A stretch of 10,399 nucleotides of DNA from JBGSKY01 sp041740995 (GTDB lineage Bacteria; Planctomycetota; Planctomycetia; Pirellulales; Pirellulaceae), in NCBI GenBank assembly GCA_041740995.1, contig JBGSKY010000258.1, positions 1 through 10,399 of the forward strand, in the 5' to 3' direction. The position numbers and the translations under genes were made by a program. Below the pieces are notes generated by a model that saw only the letters and a list, made by a program, of their open reading frames with translations, was not told where the DNA came from and did not search any database. Position 1 is the first letter of the stretch; each line of letters begins with the position of its first letter. This document shows, in pieces, positions 1 through 6,271 of the stretch.

Positions 1-213
1 TCCGATTCTCAGGCAGATGAAGCATCGCGGAGTGCTTCGATTTTGGATGCAAAAGAGAAACTTGCCGGACTCGAAAAACAACTTGAGTGGATGGACGATT
101 TCGAGAAAAATCAACTGCCGCAGTTTGATGAACCGCAAGACGATGACCAAGATTCAGTGGCTGAAATCGAAGCGGAAACGTCTGAATCGACTGAAGTAGC
201 GGAGCCGTTCTAA
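1..213 (+). CDS. C-terminal end of an unidentified acidic protein (5' end outside window)
   Basis: Frame 1 is open from the first base to a TAA at 211-213, giving the last 70 residues of a protein whose start is outside the window. The visible part has a short helical, charged stretch (DAKEKLAGLEKQLEWMDDFE, about residues 16-35) that could form a coiled coil. It is followed by a low-complexity tail rich in Asp, Glu, Gln and Ser that ends in VAEPF. The net charge is strongly negative. No domain can be recognised, so no function is given. Codon use resembles the neighbouring genes, and the frame has the composition expected of a real soluble acidic tail. The gene converges on uup with 108 bases between the stops. 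Confidence 0.7.
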   Translation, partial: SDSQADEASRSASILDAKEKLAGLEKQLEWMDDFEKNQLPQFDEPQDDDQDSVAEIEAETSESTEVAEPF

Positions 214-321
214 GTTGCCTCATTATCGTAGAACAGCGGAGCTAGCTGTCGAAACTGGTTCACCCATGAGACAAGCTCACGGGGGTCCGTGCCGATTCCA
301 AAACGTGACCGAAAAATTCGA
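214..321. other. Convergent intergenic region
   Basis: This short gap separates the ends of two convergent genes. It contains a small hairpin, CACGG-gggt-CCGTG (278-291), with no T run after it. Its right edge holds the uup terminator, which is listed separately. No promoter or small gene is visible. Confidence 0.6.
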
Positions 322-326
322 TCACG
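297..326 (-). terminator. Intrinsic terminator of uup, overlapping its stop codon
   Basis: Read on the minus strand, CGTGATCGAA (326-317), loop TTT, then TTCGGTCACG (313-304) form a 10-pair stem. One of the pairs is a U-G wobble. The stem is followed directly by TTTT (303-300). The TGA stop of uup (324-322) lies in the left arm. On the + strand the wobble becomes a C-A mismatch and no T run follows the stem, so the signal is directional for uup. The stem is of modest GC content. Confidence 0.6.
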
Positions 327-2133
327 CGCGGGCTTCTAGCTCTTCCCAGCGTTGATAAGTGGTAGCCAACTGCGATTGTAGATCTTCCAAGCTCGACTTC
401 TCCTGTGCAATTGCTGGTGCGGGACGTTTATAAAAATCAGGCTGCCCCATTTGTTCGTGCTTCTCCGCAATTTTCGCTTCGAGGCTCTCGATCAGTTTCG
501 GTAAGCTCGACAACTCCTGCCGCTCTTTAAAATTAAGCTTCACAGCCTCAACGACACTGGTCTTGGCGTCCGATTTTGTAACGGAGCCGTTAGAAGTTGC
601 CGGGTCCGACACGTCGTCATCAGGCTTATTGGATTGACGGACCCAATCGTCATAGCCACCGACATATTCGTTAACGCCGTCGTCTTCGAAAACAATGCTA
701 CTGGTCACTACATTATTCAAAAATTCTCGATCGTGGGAGACGATCAACAGCGTCCCTGAATATTGCAGCAAACGTTCCTCGAGCATGTCGAGCGTCTCGG
801 CGTCGAGATCGTTGGTCGGTTCGTCAAGCACAATTAGGTTAGCCGGCTTGGTGAATAGCTTGGCAAGTAAAACACGGTTGCGTTCACCGCCGCTGAGCAT
901 TTTGATTTGCGTTCGCGCTCGTTCGGGCGTGAATAAAAAGTCTTGCAGATAGCCGATGATATGTTGTGATCGACCGTTGACGTTGACGTTTTCGTAACCG
1001 TCACCGACATCTTCCTGAACCGTTTTTTCATCGTTGAGCTGTGCTCGCAATTGGTCGAAGTAAACGATTTGAACATTGGTTCCAATGCGCAACTTGCCCG
1101 ATTGAGGTTCCAATGTTCCAAGCAACAATCGCAGCAGTGTTGTCTTACCCGCGCCGTTGCGACCGATGATACCAACCTTCTCGCCGCGCATGACGGTCGT
1201 CGAAAAATCTCGCAAGATTTGACGATCACCGTACGCGAAATTTAGCTGATCGGCGTGCAGAACTAGGTTTCCGCTGCGGGCCGCCTCTTGAATCTTCAGG
1301 TTTGCGGTGCCGACTTTCGACCGCCGCTCACCGCGAATCAACCGCAGCTCCTTCAGCGCCCGGACTCGACCTTCGTTGCGTGTTCGACGTGCTTTGATGC
1401 CCTGTCGAATCCACACCTCTTCCTGGGCCAGCTTCTTGTCAAAGAGTGCATTCTGCTTCTCTTCGGCAGCCATCGCGGCTTCTTTGCGTTTGAGGAAGGT
1501 GTCGTAGTCGCAGGTCCAGTCAAAGATTTTGCCGCTATCGATTTCGAGAATACGTTTTGCGAGCTTGCGCAAGAACTGCCGATCATGTGTGATGAACATG
1601 AACGCTTTGGGCCAGCGAGCGAGAAATTCTTCCAACCATTCGATCGCTTCGATGTCCAAATGGTTTGTCGGTTCGTCGAGCAGCAGCAGGTCTGGTTCGT
1701 CGGCCAGAGCGCTAGCCAACAAGACGCGCCGTTTCATTCCCGATGACATGGTTTCGAAACGCGCTTCGAGATCAAGCTGCATTCGCGTCGCGATCTGCTC
1801 GACGGCCAAATCGCGTTGCCAGTCTTCGAGCGGTTCTTCGCTGTCGATTTGATTGGCGTCGATTCCACTGAGAATAATTTCGTGAACGGTGCCGGTCAGA
1901 TCTTGCGGCACATCTTGCTGCAAGAGTGCAATTTTCGTCCGATTGCTCGTCGTAATTCGACCATGATCTGGTTTCACTGTCCCAGCAAGCATTCGCAGCA
2001 ATGTCGTCTTGCCAGCGCCATTACGGCCGAGCAATCCGATACGATCGCCGGGTTCGATCAGGCAGCTTACATCATCCAGCAGAGCTGGTCCTCGGTATCG
2101 GATCGTTAAATCGCTTATCGTCACCAACGGCAT
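322..2133 (-). CDS. uup: ABC-F ATPase, Uup-type
   Basis: Soluble ABC-F protein with two ATP-binding domains and no membrane segments. The family acts on the ribosome or on branched nucleic acid; E. coli Uup is linked to replication/transposon excision and to translation. From the ATG at 2133 the protein has 603 residues: Walker A GRNGAGKT (36-43), signature MSSGMKRR (129-136), Walker B LLLLDEPTNHLD (149-160), linker about 205-285 with VWIRQGIKARRTRNEGR, second Walker A GRNGAGKT (324-331), LSGGE (413-417), LIVLDEPTNDLD (433-444), and a charged C-terminal coiled-coil domain (about 530-603) starting KLNFKERQEL. The linker motif and the C-terminal domain are what identify Uup rather than EttA or YheS. 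The first signature has SSG in place of SGG. A GTG at 2148 would add five residues. I prefer ATG because Uup proteins usually begin MPLV/MSLI just before the first strand; neither start has a strong Shine-Dalgarno site. Confidence 0.93.
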   Translation of the reverse strand: MPLVTISDLTIRYRGPALLDDVSCLIEPGDRIGLLGRNGAGKTTLLRMLAGTVKPDHGRITTSNRTKIALLQQDVPQDLTGTVHEIILSGIDANQIDSEEPLEDWQRDLAVEQIATRMQLDLEARFETMSSGMKRRVLLASALADEPDLLLLDEPTNHLDIEAIEWLEEFLARWPKAFMFITHDRQFLRKLAKRILEIDSGKIFDWTCDYDTFLKRKEAAMAAEEKQNALFDKKLAQEEVWIRQGIKARRTRNEGRVRALKELRLIRGERRSKVGTANLKIQEAARSGNLVLHADQLNFAYGDRQILRDFSTTVMRGEKVGIIGRNGAGKTTLLRLLLGTLEPQSGKLRIGTNVQIVYFDQLRAQLNDEKTVQEDVGDGYENVNVNGRSQHIIGYLQDFLFTPERARTQIKMLSGGERNRVLLAKLFTKPANLIVLDEPTNDLDAETLDMLEERLLQYSGTLLIVSHDREFLNNVVTSSIVFEDDGVNEYVGGYDDWVRQSNKPDDDVSDPATSNGSVTKSDAKTSVVEAVKLNFKERQELSSLPKLIESLEAKIAEKHEQMGQPDFYKRPAPAIAQEKSSLEDLQSQLATTYQRWEELEARA

Positions 2134-2164
2134 AGCGGGCTTCGTCACTCTTGTGTATTGGGTT

Positions 2165-2186
2165 CAGCGGTCCAAAGCGGACGCTG
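2165..2186 (-). other. Hairpin in the uup leader
   Basis: CAGC(g)GTCC - aaagc - GGACGCTG forms an eight-pair stem with one bulged G. It lies 32 bases upstream of the preferred uup ATG (17 from the GTG). No T run follows it on the minus strand, so it is not a terminator. It could affect uup translation, or it may be chance. Confidence 0.3.
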
Positions 2187-2220
2187 CGAGCCACAAAAGT
2201 ATCGCGTTGCGAAGGATTTC

Positions 2221-2244
2221 AAAAGGGCCAATTGTCGGCTTGGC
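2221..2244 (-). terminator. Weak terminator-like hairpin after the PGLGQ membrane protein gene
   Basis: On the minus strand GCCAA - gccgacaa - TTGGC (2244-2227) is followed by CC and then TTTT (2224-2221). The hairpin starts three bases after the TAA stop of the small membrane protein gene. The stem has only five pairs, so read-through into uup is likely. Confidence 0.3.
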
Positions 2245-2246
2245 GG

Positions 2247-2459
2247 TTATCTATTGGATAAAGCAGAGTCGACCGCCGCCCAAATGTGCGCGATCCAGCC
2301 CAGCCAGACGATCCAGAGAACGAGGCTTAGAAGGAAGAAAAACAGTGCTGCGAGAATGCGACCTTGTACTAACTGGCCCAAGCCAGGCGCGAAAAAGCTG
2401 GCAATCCCAGCGATAACATTGCCCGTGCTCCCGCGTCGATTTTCGACCAAAGCATTCAT
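2247..2459 (-). CDS. Small PGLGQ/TM2-like membrane protein
   Basis: A 70-residue protein with the motif PGLGQLVQG at residues 25-33, followed by a strong hydrophobic segment (about 35-56, LAALFFFLLSLVLWIVWLGW) and the ending HIWAAVDSALSNR. A hydrophobic first segment (about 14-28) runs into the motif, so a two-helix hairpin is likely. The pattern 'hydrophobic helix, PGxGQ, G, hydrophobic helix, D' is typical of the TM2 domain and related small membrane proteins found in many bacteria; their biochemical role is unknown. The start is well supported: GAGAGGG lies seven bases before the ATG on the minus strand. The gene lies 113 bases upstream of uup on the same strand and may share its transcript. 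Identity as a membrane protein is strong; assignment to TM2 proper is tentative. Confidence 0.85.
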   Translation of the reverse strand: MNALVENRRGSTGNVIAGIASFFAPGLGQLVQGRILAALFFFLLSLVLWIVWLGWIAHIWAAVDSALSNR

Positions 2460-2617
2460 AACAAACCCTCTCAGTTAAGAAAATTAGACGTTACTGATTC
2501 GTAAGTTGAATGCGATGCTTGTGCACAAAGCCTGCCAAAAAAGTAAAATTGCGAATTTTTTTCGAGACGCTGTCCGATAGTTGCCAGCCATTTTAAAAAT
2601 TATGCGATGGCGAACGT

Positions 2618-2678
2618 AACCGCCAATGAACGCTAATCAAAAACAGACATTCGCGGGCATTTGCGTCCATTCGCGGTT
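2618..2678. repeat. Imperfect inverted repeat of short 'attcgcgg'-type units
   Basis: Left arm aaccgccaatgaacgctaat (2618-2637) pairs with right arm atttgcgtccattcgcggtt (2659-2678): 17 of 20 positions match. Between them is a 21-base spacer that contains another unit, cattcgcggg. The arms are themselves made of near-repeats of about ten bases (cattcgcgg, catttgcgt, cattcgcgg). This looks like a dispersed non-coding repeat of a kind I associate with planctomycete and verrucomicrobial genomes; that association comes from memory and was not checked. Confidence 0.6.
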
Positions 2679-2743
2679 GAAAACCAGGCGACCTCTACAA
2701 TACGCTTCGGCCAGTTTTCGGATTTTGATGATGCCTAGATTTC

Positions 2744-2777
2744 AAAAGGAGTCAGCCTCTTTTCGTGGCCCTTTTCG
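2744..2777. repeat. REP-like remnant (AAAAGGAGTCAG...CTCTTTT)
   Basis: AAAAGGAGTCAGCCTCTTTT (2744-2763) is a short imperfect palindrome followed by CGTGGCCCTTTTCG. The wording resembles the 'aaaagg-gtcagg-cctttt' elements that accompany IS200-like RAYT transposases in several phyla. No transposase is present here, so at most it is a solo or decayed copy. Confidence 0.3.
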
Positions 2778-2859
2778 ACATTCAGTTTTACACAGAAAAA
2801 ATGCTTGTGCGTGAAGCTCAGTACGCATGACAGTTGAATGAAGGGTTTGATCGTGAACG

Positions 2860-2913
2860 ATGAAACTTATCGTATTCCTGATTTTTGTGTTTCTGCCATT
2901 CTTATTGTCCTAA
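2860..2913 (+). CDS. Possible 17-residue hydrophobic micropeptide
   Basis: ATG at 2860 opens an 18-codon frame ending in TAA at 2911-2913: MKLIVFLIFVFLPFLLS. A TGA two codons upstream makes this ATG the only start. The peptide is one Lys followed by a single hydrophobic stretch, with no other charged residue, similar in length and composition to the Ibs type I toxins of enterobacteria. The possible Shine-Dalgarno site (GAAGGG, 2840-2845) is 14 bases from the ATG, farther than usual. T-rich DNA can give such a frame by chance, so this is only a candidate. Confidence 0.2.
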   Translation: MKLIVFLIFVFLPFLLS

Positions 2914-2965
2914 CATTGATTGTTCATCAAAATTGACTTGCGATCGCCAAATTTGTGGCATTGGC

Positions 2966-3619
2966 CTATCGATAAAGCACGAAGTAGGCAATGGGGATTT
3001 TCAGCAAACCGATTTTCGCGTTTGCTCGCCCTAGCAATAGGTTTTCATCGATCATTACGAGTTCGTCGATCAGAACCTTCGAAGGATCGTTCCACACGTT
3101 GTCCGCGATAGAGTAATCCAACTCCACTGAGCCACTTCTCTGATTCACTTGAACGATGAAATTTCCAATCGTTTCGACTTCGCCCGATTTAGCATCGAAT
3201 TTCGGACGCCAGCCATCACATTCCAAGCGGTCTATGGGAACTTGAACAACAGAAATGTTGTAGCCGTGGATGCAGTCGCCACTGCTTTCGAAAACCTTCG
3301 TGTCTTGCGTCAGATTGGCTATTGCAGGACCAAGCCCCTTGTTAATGCCCTTCCAAGCCCCAATTAAAAGCGAGCGATCTGGCGCCGCGCATGTGTTCAT
3401 CAGTTCTCTAAGTTTGGCGGGCTTCTGACTGGCCAATGTCAGTGCGTTTGAATAATTGCTATCACAGGCATGCGACTCATCTAGATTCAAATTCCAACGA
3501 AGAAATGAACGCCGAACTTCGCGATTCAGTTTTGCATGCTGACTTACCGCACAGCCCATGAACGGCAAGCAAATCAAAGCGCTGGCAGCAATCCGGAATG
3601 TTGTAGACGTTTTCTTCAT
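2966..3619 (-). CDS. Putative lipoprotein, possibly with a beta-barrel domain
   Basis: From the ATG at 3619 the protein has 217 residues. It begins with a lipoprotein signal peptide: MKKTS, a hydrophobic core IAASALICLPF, then MGC with Cys23 as the lipidation site. An N-terminal helical, charged part follows (about 30-80, including ACDSNYSNALTLASQKPAK). From LIGAWKG (85-91) onward, alternating hydrophobic residues suggest beta strands; the LxGxWxG pattern recalls the first strand of lipocalin-like barrels, and the chain ends in GLLKIPIAYFVLYR. I do not recognise the family, so no ligand or function is given. A TTG at 3640 would add seven residues before a normal signal peptide and is less likely. 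No clear Shine-Dalgarno site is visible. It is probably a membrane-anchored envelope protein. Confidence 0.75.
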   Translation of the reverse strand: MKKTSTTFRIAASALICLPFMGCAVSQHAKLNREVRRSFLRWNLNLDESHACDSNYSNALTLASQKPAKLRELMNTCAAPDRSLLIGAWKGINKGLGPAIANLTQDTKVFESSGDCIHGYNISVVQVPIDRLECDGWRPKFDAKSGEVETIGNFIVQVNQRSGSVELDYSIADNVWNDPSKVLIDELVMIDENLLLGRANAKIGLLKIPIAYFVLYR

Positions 3620-4119
3620 GACGCATGCCGGTAAGAACAACTAGAGTGAATTCAGCATGCGTTACGGATTGCTCGGCGATTGAACTGGATTGTTCAGAAG
3701 TCCGCAAAGAAGTCATCGGGCGGTAGGAATTGCGTAAAGCAGCAATTCCAAGAACGAGGCGAAAATTGGAGAAAATTTAGTTCTTCACAAAAAATCGGTC
3801 TGCAATAATTCGTGAGTATTTTGGGTTGTTTCGTTCTGACGCGCTTCGAGCAGCAGTATTTAGGTTAAGGCTTTAGGCCAAATGATTAGCCGCTACTCCA
3901 GACTGTAGGTTTAATGTTTAGCTTATCAACGACCGCGCATATGGGATGAGAAACGAACGGCACGATTTTGCTTTTGCTCGATTTGTTTGGGGGCAAACGT
4001 TTCTGTCTTGCTGGCGTTTTTGTAAGCTGCTAAAAGTCATTGAAAGCCTCTTTCGGCAATCGAATACAGCGACTTTTGCGTCAAATTGTGGAAAGTGAAA
4101 GCAATTTGGAAGGAATCCA
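3620..4119. other. Divergent intergenic region upstream of lpxD
   Basis: About 500 bases separate the starts of two divergent genes, so promoters for both must lie here. A perfect eight-base dyad is present at 3726-3749 (listed separately). The end of the region carries the Shine-Dalgarno site of lpxD. A TTGAAA (4040-4045) with AATACA 17 bases later is only a poor promoter match. I see no credible gene in this stretch. Confidence 0.6.
3726..3749. repeat. Perfect 8-base inverted repeat GGAATTGC / GCAATTCC
   Basis: GGAATTGC (3726-3733), spacer gtaaagca, GCAATTCC (3742-3749). There is no T run on either side, so it is not a terminator. It sits 107 bases upstream of the lipoprotein start and could be an operator or a leader hairpin. 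Confidence 0.4.
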
Positions 4120-5289
4120 ATGGCTATGATGACCTTGCTTGAGATCGCAACGCTGGTCGATGGAATGCTGATCGGCGTGCCAAAAAACGTTGCAGAAAAA
4201 GTCACGATCAGCAATGTGCTGCCGCTTGATCAAACGTTACCAGGGACGCTGACATTGCTCGACAATTCTCGCAATGCGCACTTGCTCGTCCAGTGCCCAG
4301 CGTCGGCTGCAATTGTGGCTGAGAGCGATGTCGATGCGATCTTGAAGGCGTGTAAAGAAAAGTCGCCGATTTTGGTCGCCGTCAGCGATCCTCATTCCGC
4401 ATTTGAACGGCTGATCGAAGCAGTCCGTCCGCTCAAGACAAAACCTACGCCAGGAATCGATGCCCGCTCTGCGATCGGCGACAATGTTCAAATCGGTCGC
4501 GACGTTTCAGTCGGCCCTTATGTGAGCATCGCCGCAAACTGCGTCATCGGTGATCGGACGGTGCTGCACGCTGGAGTTCGACTGATGGCCGATTGTGTCA
4601 TCGGTCGCGATTGCGAGCTGTTTCCCAATGCGGTTCTCTACCCGCGAACGATCCTCGAAGACCGAATTCTCGTTCATGGCGGTGTGGTGCTTGGCGGTTT
4701 CGGATTTGGATATCGGCAGGTCGAGGGGCGTCACCAGCGAACCGCCCAATTGGGTTGGACGCATATTGAATCCGATGCTGAGATCGGTGCGAATTCAACG
4801 ATCGACCGTGGAACGTACGGCGCGACCAAAGTCGGCGTGGGTACAAAAATCGATAACTTAGTGCAAGTCGGACATAACGTTCGCGTAGGACCGCACAATC
4901 TCATTTGCAGCCAAGCGGGAATCGCTGGATCGGCGAGCACTGGTTCGCACGTAGTTTTAGGTGGCCAAGTCGGTGTGAGAGATCACATTCATTTAGGCGA
5001 TCGATGTATGGCTGGAGCACAGTCAGGAATTGTCGCGGACGTTCCGGCGGAAAGCGTTGTCGTTGGCTCACCAGCGGCACCACGCAAAGAATCATTGCAG
5101 TCGATGTTGGCATTACAACGTTTACCCGAGATGCGAAAGCAGTTACGACAATTGCAATCCGAAGTTGAGAACTTGCTAAAGCTGCAATCCAAGCCTAACG
5201 ACACAAAATTGAATGATTTGATCATTGACGATGACGTGGCATCAGGCATCAAACAAGTTGAGTCGGTAACGCGTAGCAAGGCTGCCTGA
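4120..5289 (+). CDS. lpxD: UDP-3-O-acylglucosamine N-acyltransferase
   Basis: LpxD transfers a 3-hydroxyacyl chain from acyl-ACP to the amino group of UDP-3-O-acylglucosamine, the third step of lipid A synthesis, in the cytoplasm. The 389-residue protein has an N-terminal uridine-binding domain (about 1-105). A left-handed beta helix of hexapeptide repeats follows (about 110-315: SAIGDNVQIGRDVSVG and so on), with the family motif GGFGFGY (192-198) in the acyl-chain groove and the likely catalytic His252 in QVGHNV. A C-terminal helix follows (about 325-356, LQRLPEMRKQLRQLQSEVE) as in other LpxD proteins. A 33-residue polar tail (357-389) makes it longer than the E. coli enzyme, which has about 340 residues. 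The start is supported by GGAAGGA (4108-4114), five bases before the ATG. It is the first gene of a tight cluster with lpxI. Confidence 0.95.
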   Translation: MAMMTLLEIATLVDGMLIGVPKNVAEKVTISNVLPLDQTLPGTLTLLDNSRNAHLLVQCPASAAIVAESDVDAILKACKEKSPILVAVSDPHSAFERLIEAVRPLKTKPTPGIDARSAIGDNVQIGRDVSVGPYVSIAANCVIGDRTVLHAGVRLMADCVIGRDCELFPNAVLYPRTILEDRILVHGGVVLGGFGFGYRQVEGRHQRTAQLGWTHIESDAEIGANSTIDRGTYGATKVGVGTKIDNLVQVGHNVRVGPHNLICSQAGIAGSASTGSHVVLGGQVGVRDHIHLGDRCMAGAQSGIVADVPAESVVVGSPAAPRKESLQSMLALQRLPEMRKQLRQLQSEVENLLKLQSKPNDTKLNDLIIDDDVASGIKQVESVTRSKAA

Positions 5290-5296
5290 TCGCAAT

Positions 5297-6271
5297 ATGT
5301 TTACAGTAATTCGACCGACTGATCTCGACTCGTCGCTATCGCAATGCGCGGTAAAGCCCGATGTCCCACAATCGCTTCGCGGCCAAGTCGTCGGAATCGT
5401 TGCTGGATGGGGCAACTATCCAATTGAAGTCGCCAAGCAAGTGCGCTCGATGGGTGCAAGCGTTGTCACTGTCGGTTTGAGACACCACGTCTCCGATCAG
5501 ATGATCGCCCTTTCGGATCACTATTGCCAGTTGGGTGTCGGAAAGTTGGGCGGGCATCATCGGTTTTTTCAAAAACATAAGGCTACGAAAATTGTCCTGG
5601 CTGGCAAAGTTTTCAAAGACCGAATTCTGCTCACGCGGTGGAGTTGGCTAGGGGCGGTGCCGGATTTAAAGTGCGTCTTGACCTTCGTGCCACACTACAT
5701 TTCTCGTCAACGAGACCAACGAGACGATTCGCTGCTGCACACGATTGCAAAATCTTACGAAGCGATTGGGATGGAAGTCGTCGCGGGCACTCGCTTCGCG
5801 AAACACTTGCTGGCCGAACCTGGTGTTTTGACGACTGCCAAGCCGAGCTTTAGCGTTCGAAAGGACATTGAATTTGGCTGGTCAATCGCCAAAGCGATGG
5901 GGAATTTGGACATTGGTCAGAGCGTGACTATCTGCGATCAAATGGTCTTGGCCGTTGAAGCGATCGAAGGCACTGATGCGTGCATCGCGCGAACTAAAGA
6001 GCTGCGAAAGAATCGTCCATTTACGCTAATAAAGGTTGCCAAGCCACAGCAGGATGAACGCTTTGATTTGCCAACAATCGGTCCATTGACGATCGAAAAA
6101 TTGCACCACGCTGGCGGGCATGCGATTGTGATCGAAGAAGGTCGGACGATTTTGATCGATCGCGAAGAAACTCTCAGCTTGGCAAACAAGCTTGGCATTA
6201 CTATCGTCTCGTTGCAGGACTACAACCAGACGGCATCGTATCCGCTGGCGGCCGCGACTGGAGTGTGCTGA
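5297..6271 (+). CDS. lpxI: UDP-2,3-diacylglucosamine pyrophosphatase
   Basis: LpxI (DUF1009) hydrolyses UDP-2,3-diacylglucosamine to lipid X and UMP and replaces the unrelated LpxH in many bacteria. Family motifs are seen in order: AGWGNYP (36-42), LAGKVFKD (101-108), DDSLLHTI (143-150), EPGVLT (174-179), DIGQ (205-208), VLAVEAIEGTD (217-227), KPQQDERFDLPTIG (249-262) and AGGHAIVIEEGRTILIDRE (272-290). The protein has 324 residues, about 40 more than typical; about 30 of these are an N-terminal extension before VVGIVAGWG. The ATG is seven bases after the lpxD stop with no strong Shine-Dalgarno site, so translational coupling is likely. An internal start is possible but no better start codon is seen close to the conserved core. 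The pairing with lpxD supports the function. Confidence 0.93.
   Translation: MFTVIRPTDLDSSLSQCAVKPDVPQSLRGQVVGIVAGWGNYPIEVAKQVRSMGASVVTVGLRHHVSDQMIALSDHYCQLGVGKLGGHHRFFQKHKATKIVLAGKVFKDRILLTRWSWLGAVPDLKCVLTFVPHYISRQRDQRDDSLLHTIAKSYEAIGMEVVAGTRFAKHLLAEPGVLTTAKPSFSVRKDIEFGWSIAKAMGNLDIGQSVTICDQMVLAVEAIEGTDACIARTKELRKNRPFTLIKVAKPQQDERFDLPTIGPLTIEKLHHAGGHAIVIEEGRTILIDREETLSLANKLGITIVSLQDYNQTASYPLAAATGVC

Larger units (their letters stand above)
2460..2965. other. Intergenic region of about 500 bases with repeat remnants
   Basis: This gap between two minus-strand genes is more AT-rich than its surroundings. It holds a ten-base palindrome TTGTGCACAA (2519-2528), an imperfect inverted repeat (2618-2678), a REP-like remnant (2744-2777), a 17-codon hydrophobic ORF (2860-2913) and a small hairpin TTGAT-tgttc-ATCAA (2916-2930). 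The promoter of the PGLGQ protein gene should be here, but I find no convincing -35/-10 pair. The 62-codon + strand reading frame at 2626-2814 is made mostly of the repeats and is not credible as a gene. Confidence 0.6.

Noticed and set aside
278..291. Hairpin CACGG-gggt-CCGTG as terminator of the first gene
   Set aside because: Short stem with no T run on the + strand.
834..1229. 131-codon minus-strand open frame inside uup in another frame
   Set aside because: It overlaps uup motifs in a shifted frame and is rich in Arg, Ser and Cys without any motif.
1288..1746. 152-codon + strand open frame
   Set aside because: It lies entirely antisense to the conserved core of uup, whose frame is certain; its translation shows no domain.
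2626..2814. 62-codon + strand open frame
   Set aside because: Composed largely of the inverted repeat and the REP-like remnant.
4040..4068. Promoter for lpxD: TTGAAA, 17 bases, AATACA
   Set aside because: The -35 is good but the -10 matches only three of six positions; such pairs are common by chance.
3918..4214. 98-codon minus-strand open frame across the lpxD start
   Set aside because: It overlaps the first 95 bases of lpxD and its Shine-Dalgarno site, has odd composition and no recognisable domain.
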